This document shows positions 46,720 through 60,057 of a stretch of DNA of 64,000 nucleotides, in pieces. Every line of letters begins with the position of its first letter. Position 1 is the first letter of the stretch. Under the pieces are notes generated by a model. It did not search any database and was not told the origin of the DNA. It worked only from the letters and a program-made list of their open reading frames with translations. Made by a program: the position numbers and the translations under genes. Source of the DNA: Arcuatula senhousia (lineage: Eukaryota; Mollusca; Bivalvia; Mytilida; Mytilidae); NCBI GenBank assembly GCA_963971305.1, contig OZ020306.1:37283512-37347511 (forward strand). The letters are read 5' to 3'.

Positions 46720-47935
46720 AAGTTTAGTTTTGAGCATTTGAAATTTGAACTTCACTCTTGTAAGGGGATAATCATTTAACTTTAAAAAGTCGGTGCTAGG
46801 TGTTTGTTCTTGTCTGAAAAAAAATATTTACTTTGAAAAGTGTTGAGACAAAATATATATTTTAAATGTTGCCATGATTTTATAAAGCAGAAATCATTCT
46901 CTTGAAATTTTATGCCCCGACCACGTATGTTGATCGGACATATATAGTTTTACCCTTGTCCGTTCGTCCGTCCGTCCGTCCGTCCGTAAGAACATACGTC
47001 CATCCGTAACTATTGGGTAAAGTTCTTGGTTCTAGATGTTAGGGGACAAAGATATCTCCCCATTAGATGTGCCTCGGCTAGCACTACACCACCCACTAGA
47101 AAGTAGGTCACTTTGACCTTTATTTTATGCATGAATGACTTTGGTTAAGCTCTTGCTTAAGGTCTATAACTTGGATACTAGATGTTGGGGGTCAATCATA
47201 TTTCACCACTAGATGTGTCTTGGGGAAGGTGACACCACCCACTAGAAATTAGGTCAATGTGACCTATAATTTAAGCATGAATGACTTTGATAAAGTTCTT
47301 GTTTAAGTCCATATCTTTGATACTACATGTTAGGAGTCAATGATATTTCACCACAAGATACGTCTTGGACAACACAACACCACCCACTAGAAATTGATTC
47401 ACTGTGACTTTTACTTTATGCATAATACTTTGATTAAAATCTTTATGCCAGGTAATACATGTTGGGAATAAATGATACTTCAAGAACAGGAGGGCGATTC
47501 TGTTGCTCAAAGACATATTATCTAGCTTTAATTAAAAAAAAATAATAAGATATTTTCTAAGGAAAAAAATCAAGCCCGTCTCCTTTAAGTCAATCAATAG
47601 GAAGTCTATGGTCGTAAGTACAAGCTAAAACCCTTTGCAGCGACTCTTTACTTGAGGTTTGCTCTGTGCAATGAGTTGAACAACTCACGACACACCACCG
47701 TCTGAATCGGTCGCTCCAGTTACAGTTGAACCGAAGAAGGGAACCTATTCCCAGCGCATGAAGGTTCTGTTAAGAATTCTGTAGAACCCCTTCTACTTAT
47801 ATGGTTTGTCCCTAATCACCAAGTTGAACATAAATTTACATAATACTTAAACCTTGCAACAACAATAAAGTACGCCTAGCATAATAAGTTACACAGAGGC
47901 ACAATTTTGAAAAATCTGAAACTTCAATTACGACT
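46720..47935 (+). repeat. 1.2-kb block private to copy 2, with 145-bp tandem repeats
   Basis: Copy 1 passes directly from the equivalent of 46,715 (2,945) to that of 47,935 (2,955). The block contains a (CCGT)n microsatellite (46,959-46,987). About three tandem units of 145 bp (about 47,010-47,475) follow, each with 'caccacccactagaaa' and 'aggtcac.ttgacct'-like text. After that comes about 450 bp without a recognisable feature. The 'cgtccgtccg' followed by units with 'taaagttcttg' recalls a repeat type common in mollusc genomes. Confidence 0.78.
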
Positions 47936-49409
47936 CCAAGATTTCGTATTGTTTTTCTTAATTTTATTTGATTTTATATTCCAAAATGAATGATTTTTAG
48001 AAATTACGAGCTGAATAGTGGTTATACTGCGCGCTGTGCACAATAACTAAATGAAAAATAAAATTATTCCATGAATAAGAGCAGAGCAATCAAACTTTCA
48101 TGTTCACATAGAAAACAGTTAAGCACCCCTAGACTTTTTGTGCTTTACAATGATTTGAAACGATTTTTAATTATCATAATTTTGGTCAGTTTTAATTCTT
48201 CAATAATGATTTAAAGGATACGAGCGTTCGGTTAAAGGCACGTTTTCGCCTAGAATAGCAGCAGATAATTCAGGAAATTAGAAGCCAAAATGGTAGTATG
48301 AGACCAAAGTGCCACCAGTATTTCATGTTAAAGGTCTAGGTTGACATATTCAAAATTGATTGTTTGACGATACAGTTCAATCTTTTGATTATGATTTACA
48401 TTTTCAAGTGCGATTTGACAATATAATAACAGTTTAGAACTGCAGTTTACCATACTTTTCGAAGACCAAAGCCACATTTTTGAATTACATTATATGTAAA
48501 TCAAAAATGTATTTTTGTATATTACAAGCATGTTTAATTGTCTTTAAAAAGGCATATTTTAGTTTGCAATATAATAGTAAATAATGAGATGTGGAATAAG
48601 TGTACGCGACACATCCCACAAATAAGCAGCAATTCAGAAAATAAACAAACACAATGGAAAACCACCAGCAGCCTTCAACGAGGCCAGTAGGTGCTGCTTG
48701 CAGTCCTGAAATTGGCCCATGGTATTAATAAAATGTATATAATTCAAATCCAAAAATAATTTGCAATATAAATTCACAAAGGCTTTCAAATAAAAATGGT
48801 TAAAACTGTTTTGAAAATGTTCGATTTTAAAAAAATCACGGGGGTGCTTTACCCTTTTTCTGATGTATATATTGTTTTAAAATGGCTAAGAACATAGTTC
48901 AAGGTCTAAATAATCAGTTACTTAATTATTCATTTTTTTATTGACGGATAAAACATTATCATCAATCCCCTGGTCAAATCTGCTAAGAGTCACGAAAAAA
49001 AGTAAATGGATCATATCTCAAGCTCACAAAAAAACCCAAAAAACTAATTGGTTATTTGTAAATTTTCATTATGATCGACCCATTTAAGCCGTCGAATTGT
49101 ATCGTCCACATATCGAAATGAGTTCATGCTTGTTGATAAATACATATGGTTTTGAAGACACGGCCCTTTTCCATATATAGAGAGGATATTTATTGTTTTA
49201 TATATATGCAAAAAAACTTTGAACAACATAAAAGATATTGCAGCATTAATACAATAAAAGCACATTGACTAGACATATTTTTCGATGTAGGGTCAAAGAT
49301 GTATATGCATCCTTGTTCTTATTACAAACCGTTTCTCTTTTGCTAACAACATATGCAAAATGTAATGTCACGAAAGTTTACATTTTCGAGGATTTCTTTG
49401 AACACATAC
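47936..49409. other. Copy 2 equivalent of 2,955-3,836
   Basis: It is non-coding. It contains a diverged member of the dispersed repeat at 48,590-48,720 and about 350 bp (48,500-49,020) absent from copy 1, where 3,460-3,530 is shorter and rearranged. An inverted match of about 35 bp, 'cataacatgtaattcaaaat' at 3,464-3,483 versus the complementary stretch near 48,475-48,500, suggests a small local inversion. Confidence 0.45.
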
Positions 49410-49547
49410 CTTTCAGATTTGACTCTATGTTTTATTTCAGGTGTATCTGTGGAAAGGTCTATTCTGTTTTCTTTATCTTTCCAGGATTGTGACGTGTTTC
49501 CGGCTAAGAAGTCAAACCATGGTATTATTTCTATTGCATGTTCCATA
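49410..49547 (-). CDS. Conserved internal exon, unknown protein (copy 2)
   Basis: This is the duplicate of the exon at 3,837-3,974. Its acceptor is TTTCAG and its donor is GTATGT, both closer to consensus than in copy 1. The protein of about 46 residues is identical. The three nucleotide differences all keep the amino acid (GTA/GTC Val, CTC/CTT Leu, CTA/TTA Leu). Reading past the donor gives only a short run into intron sequence, and there the two copies diverge. The exon probably belongs to a gene duplicated as part of the 17-kb block, so paralogous exons should be sought outside or elsewhere in the duplicated block on the minus strand. Confidence 0.72.
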
Positions 49548-49583
49548 CTGAAACATTAAAATTGAAACTAAGTACAAAAATGA

Positions 49584-49925
49584 AATAGTTAGAACTGAAG
49601 ATTTTATTAAAATAAAATCGTCAAACAACAAGCACCAAAGAGTTACAAAAGGGGCATTTAAATCTTAACCTATTACGTGAACACTGAGGACAACAGTAAA
49701 ACAAAAAAAACAAAAAACTTAACACAACGTATATCACGATAGAGTTAACCAGATGAAATAGTTAGAACTGAAGATTTTATTAAAATAAAATCGTCAAACA
49801 ACAAGCACCAAAGAGTTACAAAAGGGGCATTTAAATCTTAACCTATTACGTGAACACTGAGGACAACAGTAAAACAAAAAAACAAAAAACTTAACACAAC
49901 GTATATCACGATAGAGTTAACCAGA
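49584..49925 (+). repeat. Tandem duplication of about 172 bp, copy 2 only
   Basis: The stretch beginning 'gaaatagttagaactgaaga' recurs immediately at 49,756 and the pair is almost identical. The corresponding region in copy 1 (about 4,020-4,160) has a single unit. It arose after the large duplication, or was lost on the other side. Confidence 0.9.
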
Positions 49926-52900
49926 TGATCCGGAAGGGTGAGCAGCTTCGGTTTCATTCAACAAAGAGGTCGGGGTTAGGGTGTTATATAATTGCACCGC
50001 TATATATTATATTGAATAGATCCACAAAAGAAAACTTAAAGTGGTATTGACTTAGCATTTATTTCAAATTTGACTAAACGTGTTTTACAACTGAATTTGA
50101 GGACAAAAGTTTAAAATTAAAGGATAAATGACACTGTTAACGTTAATGGTAATATTGCACTTGGCCGATGATAACAATTGTTCATTTTAACGAACACTAA
50201 CGTCTTTGCTTCCGACAATTTAGTCTTTAATTTCATCTGTACACGTATATTTGTATTTGCTTAACCTCTTTGAGGTTTTATTATGCAATAAAGTATATAA
50301 ATAATGTACATTAACCTATCACTTGCTACATAGTAGTATAAACTTTTACATGTTTTAATAAATTCACGTTAAACCTTTGAGTTTTCTTAAATGTCCTATG
50401 CTTATCTTATTGCTGAAATGTCAAGGTTTTGTAATACCGAATGCGATTATTCTTTAATTTGATTTTGGACAATATAAAACCCTTTATTTAAAATTTAATC
50501 AAAATATAATTGAAAGAATTGTCACGAGTAATAAGAATGAAACATCTTCGTCCTCAATTTCAAATAGTGTTCTTTGAGTGTCCTGTGGGATTTTGACTTT
50601 TAATTATCTACTATCCTTTATGATCGTCATCTTGCTCCCAAACGGACTTAAACCATGACCATCTGATTGAATTAAAGATTTATGTCGTAGATTCAACTAT
50701 TTAGTTATCTAATTCTTTTTAACTTGCTTTAAGTTAACAAAAGCACAACGGTAATTGATAAAAACTGCTCTTTTTTTGAAACATGCTTTTTATAAAGCAT
50801 CGCTTTCATTTGATCTTGCTTTTAAAAGTCGCCTTGAAACTTTTTAAAGGCAATACTAATTCTTTGGCACAAAATTATATTTATCAATAATTCCAGAAGC
50901 GTTCTTGCATTTTTTCAACCTTATGGGGTCTAATAGTTAATATTTTTGCTAACTCTTTTTCTATATTTTAATGTAAAAGGTTGGCAAACACTTTGTAGAT
51001 ATGGATTTTTTTTGACAATCAAAATGTGGTTCAGATTTTGTTATAATCGGTACGGATGACAAAAACATGTACTTATATAACTTTTATTTGTTTGATTGTG
51101 CGATTTCTGGTTACGTGCTATTTTTCTACGAAGTGTACAAATATGTTTTATGTATGGTTGTGTTTTGAAAATGTATTTAACAACTCCCTAATATCTTGTG
51201 TATGTCTTATTTTATTTCATTTTGATTCAGAACACAGTGAAATCAAATGCACCAAAACACAATTCAGCCTGATATTATTTACCATTTATATGGTAAAATG
51301 AGACTGATGAAACCATAACTGCCAATATATATTCTCTTTAACAATGCAAGTTAGACATAAAAATCGAAGATTCTGGCTGATGTAATATGAAAAGTATTCA
51401 TAACATTTATATCATCATTTATTCAAAGTTATAGTTACATAGTTAAATCATTGTATATAGCGGGAAACCTTCTATTTAAAGTGGTGTTGTTTTTGATTTA
51501 GGTTATAAAGGAAATACACAGGTTACTTTACATTTCTATAAGTTCAATTAAGATTCAGATTCAAAATATATTTTAATTTTGAAAAAAAAAGTAACGTTTG
51601 TCCTCTAATAACGGTAAGTCCAAATTAATTTTACATTTTATTGACGACAGTTAATTTTACAAGTCAACAACATGGTTTTTATGGCCTATGACAGAATTAG
51701 TGATCTTATTAATCAATTTATAAAGGACCTGAATTTGTACAGCCATTGCTGATCGTTCTGGTGTGGCCCTTTGGCACTTCTTTGCAGCTTGTCAATAAAA
51801 AAAGCTGTACAGGTTGAACTACAAATTTTAAAGCTTAAATCTCTACTATGTACTTTAAAATTTTAGTTTTTAGTTTAATAGTGAAGTACTTCGTTTATTG
51901 CATACTTGGTATTTTACAAAGATATCTGAAAGGTCCAAAAACCTGTACTTTTGCTAGATTTGCAATCTGGACGAAGTTCTAGAAGTAAGATTATAAACCT
52001 AAACCCGTCCATAGAAATTCCAAATGAAAAACACAGTAACATATTCGAAGCATTGAATACGAAAGCTCAACAATAAAAAAAAAACGAAAGAGTAAATATG
52101 AAATTATATACAAGAAAATAATCATAAACCGCTAAAAACTATATGAATGTTAATAAAATGCTCATATTTAAATTGAATTGGACGGATGTACTTTTACTCT
52201 TCTTGTGACGTTCAGAAAACAAAATTGGACAGTAACAATTTATAGCACACGCCATAATACATCTTTACGAAGTTACCTGCTTATTTATAAAAAAAATCGG
52301 ACAGCTACTTTATGTTAAACAATAAGTACAGAGTAATACGTTATGAACTTGTAACACTCATAAACATCAAGTTTATCCCTGAAATCATACATCATGTAGA
52401 TTAACCATTAACTAAAATAGCGCCTACCTTAATGCACAATTCATTCCAATGTCAGTAAATAGAATAAACTAAAACCAAACAAAACTTTCCCTCTTATCTG
52501 TTTCAGGATGATTGAAATCAATGTCCAAATCAGATAAATGTCTAGTATTTCTCAATTAGAACAATTAATTCCCAGCCGTTTTCTATTGCAATTCTCTCTA
52601 TTATTTGATTAGCTATGTTCTTTTTATGCAATGAACTCAAGTTTCTACAGAATTGATTACACGTTAAACAGGAGGAATATTTTACTTGTCACAGACCAAT
52701 ACATTTTACACGAAAAAGAATTGTTAATTTCATACTGCCGAGAAGGAAACTCCAAATTAGTCTTCTAAAAAAGCATCTGATAAACTGGATAACATCTTGA
52801 GCGGACAATGGTTTACAGTCTGATGCAGTTTACGAACATATTGCATTATCCTCGGTACTGGGAATGAATTTATGAGATAGTTGCACGAAACGTACTTTAC

Positions 52901-54529
52901 GAGAACGGTACTGCATATTTGATAGACTTCTTTTGAGAAATATTAATGCAAGCATTAAATTAAATAACAGCTTCATATATAGCACAGATTTAAACATCTC
53001 AGTTATGTCAATTATATAAAACTTTCACTTAAAATAATGTTAATTTTTATGAAACTTTTTTTCGTGGTTTTCTAGTCGTATTTATGGATATGAATCGTCC
53101 AAAACCCTGCCAATGTGACCTAATAATGTATGAGGACACAATTATATGAAAGTGTGTATTAGACAAAGTATTTTTATATTAATAAGGTACGTTTGTTTTA
53201 AGATTGAAATCAGCTTTTTAAAAAGCAGATATACATTTTTCTAGTATGTAGAAATTGTTGCTTAATTCTGTCATCGGTAGCATAATTTCACTTTTTAAAA
53301 CTTCAGATGCAAAAATCGCTACTTTGAACGGGCACATGAATCTCAATATGCATGCATGTGACATAAAAGAGACAAGAGTTAACTCGTGTATAGAAAGTTG
53401 ATAAGCTTATTTTAGTGTTAAAAGCTACATTTTATCTGTCAACTGCTCAGCTCTTGTGGATTAATGAAATAAAAACTAGGTAAGATTATCCAGTGTTGTA
53501 ATTTATTTTATTTCAAAGATTAACCATTGTTGAAAATGATATATTCAGGACACTAGAATCATGCTAAGGTTGTTAAAATCATCTTATCGGACACAAAGCG
53601 GCTTTTCATTAAAGGGTTTTACATGTAGCTTTATTTACACTACTCAAAGATAGCGTAAACATAAAATACAATTATTTTCATTCTACAAAAGTCGTATGTA
53701 GGAGCACTTTTAAGACATAATCAATCAATTTAAATAATGGGTGTCCATTATTTTTTTAGTTAGCCGGAAGAGAAGAGTGTATAACCTTATTAGTATTAAC
53801 GCTCTAAGTCTGAAGGATGCTTCAAATAGGAAACCAGAAATTAATGCTTCGTTTTAGCATCATTTAGATCTGTGGGAGAAAGGAAGGTTAAAAATACTTT
53901 ATGACGTAAAAAATGCCTTCATTTGGTCTATTCGTATACTTTTTGACGGATTAACACCATTATATTCGGATTACATCTACAAGATTTTACAAAGATACAG
54001 TTATCGGCAGTGTGAATCAATTGTGCTGTTTATTAGGTTGATTAAAAAATATCCTCTGTGCTACTATAAAATATAGCGCAAACAGAATGCAAAGGAAGGC
54101 GGTAGATTTCGGGTTTTGCTTGACAAAGAAAGCTAAGCAACCAAACTTGCGATTAAAAAAACATATAAAAAATATTTCATCATAAAGGCGTTGAATTTGA
54201 CCCATTAGATGTTTTAGAAATTCGTCATAGTGTCTAGTCTTTTAACATTTCCAAAGAATATAAATAATCTTGCATATATTTTGAAAGCATTGTACATGCA
54301 TACACGTCAATGCAATTATTAAAAAAATATAACAGCGAAATATTTTGTTTCTTATTTTAAGTCAATTTTTAATTAAAGCATCTGACACACAGTTTTCTTC
54401 ATAGGTGATATGACAATGTCCCATCTGAAAATTTGTCAAGCTGTTTACGTTATTGGTGTCTTTTTAGTTGGATAAATACTGTTTAAACTTGTTAAACTAA
54501 AACTAGACATTATTTAAATTGTTATGATT
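49926..54529. other. Non-coding stretch of copy 2
   Basis: It parallels about 4,160-9,000 of copy 1 without the 5,132-5,455 repeat. Frames in this interval are broken relative to their counterparts, and no exon is supported. Confidence 0.5.
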
Positions 54530-54625
54530 TATATTTATTTACAATGGCTCAAAAGAGACTTTTGAGCCATTATAAATAAATATATATGATGTGATTCCCC
54601 GAGGAATACCTTTTTTTATCAAGAT
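54530..54625. mobile_element. Hairpin-bearing insertion of about 0.1 kb, copy 2 only
   Basis: It is absent at the matching point in copy 1 (near 9,003-9,010). It has a strong stem, 'AATGGCTCAAAAG' against 'CTTTTGAGCCATT', extended by 'tatttattt'/'aaataaata' on either side. It then has a unique tail to about 54,625. The flanks 'gttatgattta' and 'gttatcattta' resemble a target duplication. It resembles the small hairpin insertion at 21,229-21,304 in design, not in sequence. Confidence 0.7.
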
Positions 54626-55197
54626 GTTATCATTTATGTTCTGTCGGTTGGTTTATTTGTCTGTGTGTGCTATGTTATTTGTGAAAACATGGTATTAAAA
54701 GTCAGAAATATATTTTCTTTAAAACCCCATGACGCATAAAGCTGCCGACTACCTAATGGATTGCAAAGCAGTAAGAATACCCATGTAGTACTAAAATCAT
54801 GTATTGCAAATAACCAAAGCCTGACTGAAATATGCGCACTATCAATTCCAAGAATTAAGTCCTAATTGGTTTATTGTTATTGTCGTTTTCCATTCGGATA
54901 TTTCCCCCTTTTAATATAAACGTCAAATAAATTGCATTCAAGTAAGAGCATGAATTCAATATTGGATTAGGGCTAAATCTTACATTTAATATGTATACAA
55001 ACCGTTTGTTATGTTCAGTATGATATAAAGATTCCAATATCATTCCATGTCAAGATATACTAGGGATATTGTCGGGAAAATCAAAGGACCAATATGTCTG
55101 CAATTGAATCACGCTATCTCCGGTAATCTTGTTTTTTTTACATTTAATTCTATATGGAATGAGCTATTTTACAGATAAAAGTTTTCTTGACAAACAA

Positions 55198-55850
55198 AAG
55201 AAAATACAGGATTTTTTAATGCATAAATGTAATCGATTTAAGATAGAGATAATCTGCTTGTTACATCATGGTTCGACATTTAATGAATTTTCCACACCTA
55301 CTAAAAAAATGTTTTTTTGTATTGATAAATTATTGCATTAATATTTATTGGCAAATTTGTGTGTTAAAAATGATTGTATTACTCCGATGCTAGATTAACT
55401 ACATTTGTAAATAAAAATAGAAAGTCATGAAACTTGTAAAAGAGCATTTTTTTTTTCATCTAGAATGGACAACGACCGATAGCTTGTTATTTAAAGATGA
55501 GCAAAATATGAACTCATACTTAAAATAAAACAAATCGCATCAACAAGACAATCAATCAGTCAGGTCAATCTCAATGACCTCTTCACAGGCTCCCTGTGCC
55601 TGCTTGGTTAGAGCGGATAGAGAATATGCTAGAATCTGTGCTTAGCTTGTTGGTACATGTTACTAAAGAGAAATTTAAAGTATCCTAATGATTGACGCTT
55701 TTCCCACAAAAAATTAAAAAAAATTCCTATATTTAATAGTGTGTGCAAGGTGGTGAAATAGGGGTCATACTACGCAAAAACATAGCTGTTAAGCATCATG
55801 AGGAGATAAGTACTGTGTTCCTCGGATGCTAAGAACACTGCTACAGGATT
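55198..55850. other. 0.65-kb insert private to copy 2
   Basis: Copy 1 reads straight from 'ttcttgacaaacaaa' to 'attgaatataagcagcat' (9,558-9,597), with this interval missing. It has no ORF. A stretch near 55,590-55,625 ('tgcttggttagagcggatag') resembles a pol III A box, so a tRNA-related repeat may be included. I cannot identify ends. Confidence 0.6.
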
Positions 55851-56124
55851 GAATATAAGCAGCATGAGCATGAAAACCTGAAAAAAAACACTTATCCTTA
55901 CATTAAAAAATGGCCTTAAAATCTTGTCTCTCCATTGATTGTGTGTTTTCATCACACACGTAATAAGATCATGTTCATTGTACATCCCCTTCTTCATATA
56001 ACAATATGGCAGGCAGTAAACTAATAACTAAAATACTGGTGTAGACCAGGCATATTAAATTTAGCTTTAAAGTAAGGATTAAATTTAACAAAAATCCATC
56101 TGATTGAACGAATATTATAGTTGA

Positions 56125-56337
56125 TACTATGGATTAATTTATTTTCGTGGGTATCAATTTTTGTGGTTTTAATGAAAAAGGACTAGTTTGTGTATTGTAA
56201 AATTCGTGGTTCTTTAGTGTACAACATACAGATCAATGTTTAATTTCCTTTTCGAAGGGTATATAATTTCGTGGGTCGAAGCTACCCACGAAAACCACTA
56301 AAATTGATACCCCACGAATAATAATGAAACTACAGTA
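56125..56337. mobile_element. MITE with TA ends, bivalve type (copy 2)
   Basis: This is the duplicated twin of 9,855-10,068, with the same inverted ends and small indels. It carries no information on transposition after the duplication. Confidence 0.8.
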
Positions 56338-58139
56338 CTTCGAATGAAATAAATACGTGCAAATGCTTATATGTAGATAAAAATAAATTTATTTATCAAA
56401 CGTATACGAAGTATAGTAATATCCATGTTGGATTATATATATTTTTGGATTTTTACTGTGGTTTCATTTCGTAAACAACGTTCTAACGCAGGTGTCAGTT
56501 AAAATGTCGATTAATTTATTTAGTTATATTCTTGACATGCATAGTTCGTGTAGTATTCTCCCATCAGCGCCATTTGAATCGGAATAAAGGTTAGATAGTA
56601 AGCCAAGAACAACCGAGAGAGAAGTATGCGTTACCTTACAGTTTGAAATTGAAAGCTTGCTCCGATGAAATCGACCATGTCAAATACAACGAAAACAACC
56701 TTGTAATTTGAATTTTCAATGAGAAAGTTTAAAAATATTATTATTATTCAGGTAAAACAAGTATGACAACCAGGCTAAGTCTTTTCTCTCAGCAGCGGTT
56801 ATCATTCCATTGGCTTCAACATAACAAACCAAGATGTTTGCAAATAAAATGTTTAGTTTCTAATGTTATATACTTGCAAATACAAGTTATGTTTATCTGA
56901 ACTTTAATTCTTTAAAACATATCATTCTGAAGCAATTAATGTATTTATAAATATATTGCACACTTTAAGACTTTTTGCTCTTTCCTATTTATTAGTGTGT
57001 GCTTCCTAGTCTTCATTTTTGAAGCAATTATTAGACGATGACTTAATCTCAGTATTTAGAGATTTAAAAAAAAATAAACTTAATGTATTTACTTTTACTT
57101 TTAAAATGCTATAAAAAGTATGTAGTAAAATACAATCCTGAATCATTCTAAAACGTATTTGATTTTACTTACCTTTAATGGGAATTACTAGTCTTTCCTT
57201 AATTCCAGTGACTGTGGTTAAATTAATTGAGCTCTTTAATATGTTATCAATCTCGTATCCAATGAAACGTTAGGGAAACTGATTGCAAATGCAAAATCCA
57301 TATTCTTTATATTAGACTTTTTTCCTTGTTACGAATTTATCGAGTATGAAAACCCTTTATTTACAAGCGATATATTATATTAAATTATTATAAATATCTA
57401 TAAAATTGAGGGCCTGGGGAATCATGAATTGATCAAATTAACTTCACTTCAACATGCACCTGACGCAATACACGGACACTTTATTTACAACTATATAGGC
57501 AACGAGCCTACAATCAAGGTGATAACAAAATTACCGAACTAGGAGGATCATTCTCAAATGGCAATGAGAAAAACAAAACAGGGAAAACATTCCGGAAAAA
57601 ATTGAAGACCACAATGGTCCTTACTTGGTACAGTCTTTTCAAAAGACATTTTGGGTTAAACCAGGTTTTATGGCGCACCAAACCCCCCCTTCCATTGCGA
57701 CCTTTGGGTCAGGTAGTCCGGTAGTAGTCAGGTATTAAAAAAGAAATATAACAAAATACACCTTTCAGTGTTCTCATTTTTACACAAAGGTAAGATGGGT
57801 GTTTTAAAAAAACCATAACCAACCGTTTTTTGTGTGTGCAAGAACTGAGTTATTCAACCGGGTTTTTTATTTTCTACTCCAGATAGCAGATAGACAGGGT
57901 TTGTTGTAGTTTTTATCAACATACAAAATAAATTATAAAATAAAACAGATTTAATTTCTTATTTTCTTTACTTGGTTTATTTAATCACTTTGACTCTTTT
58001 TTGTTTCTGGACAATACTGTGAACCATCACAGACTTCATCATAACAGCTTTAAAGTTTATGTTGTGGTCTTGTCGACTAACACATGTCTTTTCTTTAAAT
58101 TGCTAGATATTTTGGTGGCTGCATTTTAGTCATAGTCTT

Positions 58140-59245
58140 CTTCACAGCTGATTAAACGCAGCTTTTTCAAAAAAGAATGGAAAACGCAGGTACAAGTTTC
58201 TTGTAGTCGATTATACCAAGACTTACTTTGTCATCAATGAGTCTAAGAAAACAAATTTACAGAAGACCAAATAATCGACATGCTCAACTTTCTTATTGAC
58301 AACATATTTGTTCAGTTTGGTGGACGTGTTTTTTAGCAAACAATAGGGATTCCAATGGGCACTAATTGTGCATCTTTGCTTGCTGATTTGTTTCTTCGTT
58401 CATATGAAGCAGACTTCTTGCAATCTCTTCTGGACAAAAAAGACCGTAGACTTGCTCTCTCTTTCAACCTCACGTTCCGTTATATTGATGATGTCCTTTC
58501 ACTAAACAATTCTCGATTTGGTTACTTTCTCCATCTCATATATTCACAGGAGCTTGAGATAAAGAACACAACGGATTCTAGGAAGTCTGCTTCATATTTA
58601 GATCTACATCTCGAAATTGACTCTCAAGGAAGACTTTCAACAAGGCTCTATGACAAACGTGATGACTTCAACTTTCCAATCGTCAACTTCCCCTTCTTGT
58701 GTAGCAACACTCCGTCCGCTCCAGCTTATGGAGTTTACATATTTCAATTGATTCGTTACTCCAGAGCGTGCGGGACTTACATCGATTTCCTTAGCAGAGC
58801 AACACGTCTGACGCAAAAATTGCTCACACAGGGTTATGTTGCTCCTCGGTTGCTGTCTTCACTCAAGAAATTTTACGGACGACATCATGCACTTATAGAC
58901 AAATATGGGATTTCGATCTCTCAGATAAGTGCAGATGTTAGATTGTCATAGGGTGTGGTTTTGTCTTCCTTTACAGGATTTGACTCGCTGAATGGACTAT
59001 CGGCAACGCGACGGGTGTGCTATAGCAAGCAGGGACTGCTTACTCTTCCGGAGCACCTGAGGTCACTCTTGTTTCGGCTGGAGTTCGCGTTGTTGATTGA
59101 TATTCAGTTGTTTTGTGTTTCCATGTTTTACATGTTGTCTGTTTTTGTCCCGTTCTTGTTGGTGTTTACTGGTTTTGTCTCTGCCCTTTCGGACTTTTGA
59201 CATTCGGATACCCCATTGGTACCTCTGCTTCTTTCATAAGGCTGA
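58140..59245 (+). pseudogene. Broken reverse-transcriptase element, probably Penelope-like (copy 2)
   Basis: This is the twin of 11,870-13,000. The longest open piece, 58,355-58,951 (about 198 codons), spans 'MGTNCASLLADLFL', 'FRYIDDVLSL', 'YDKRDDFNFP', 'RYSRACGTYIDFL' and 'FYGRHHALIDKYGI', then stops. Upstream, the CAG codon seen in copy 1 has become TAG just before the 'QTIGIP' segment (about 58,336). The shared frameshift before 'IIDML' is present, so the element was already dead before the duplication. The ATG that opens the long piece is an internal Met of the RT, not a real start. The tail from 58,952 to about 59,245 is the family's 3' end. Confidence 0.75.
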
Positions 59246-60057
59246 TGTATTGACACCATTATCCCTGTAGAATGTTGTTAGTGAGTCTGTTGCTGAGGGT
59301 AGTTTTTATTCTACCCATGGAGAAAAATATGGCTTCTTTGGTTACGATCAACCACAAGTCCTGTTCATATTTTTCCTTACTTGCATGTCACATTCGCTGC
59401 TTCGATGATTTTTTAATATTATCATTTAGCTTCTTCATTTAAGATGGCTGGAATTCTCATTGTCCTAATCATTTTCTTCATTCTCTGCATTTCGTTTTTC
59501 TTTTTGAAATGAACACATCGATCTTTGTCGATCCGCCATTTTGTCAATGAAAACAAATCAGCGAAGTGCAACTAAGATAGGAACTTTGACGATGAGGAAC
59601 CAAAAACTTCTGACCACCTTGCCCAAACGAAAGTTGGTCGGCTTTGAAAAGAAGGCGGTCGCTAAACCCGACTTAAATGGTGAAAGGAGAACACTGCGTA
59701 TATTAATCAACAAAATGACTTACTTTCCCATATCGTTTTTATGTAGTTATACATTCTTCATCATGGACAAAATGGCCATCAGTCTTCACACCTACATCAT
59801 TAAAGTTTTAATTCGTTGCGGACGGCATTGAGCATACTCTTGTCAGATTCTTCAAAAGGGTCTTGAGCATGCATGGAGAATTGTGTTTTGCTCAGGAGGA
59901 CCAGTTCCGTCCCTTTAAATAATCTTCGCAAATGTTTACAACACAGAGTCGGAAAATTAATTCATGAATTTTTTACTCTTGACAAGGACCAAACAACGGA
60001 CCAAACAGCAAACCCTGATGGAAGTAACCTTAACTGTTAACCACAATCGAGCTACCT

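Noticed and set aside
59541..59831. 96-codon frame downstream of the RT relic
   Set aside because: Part of it persists in copy 1 but with an indel and no common start. No domain is recognised.
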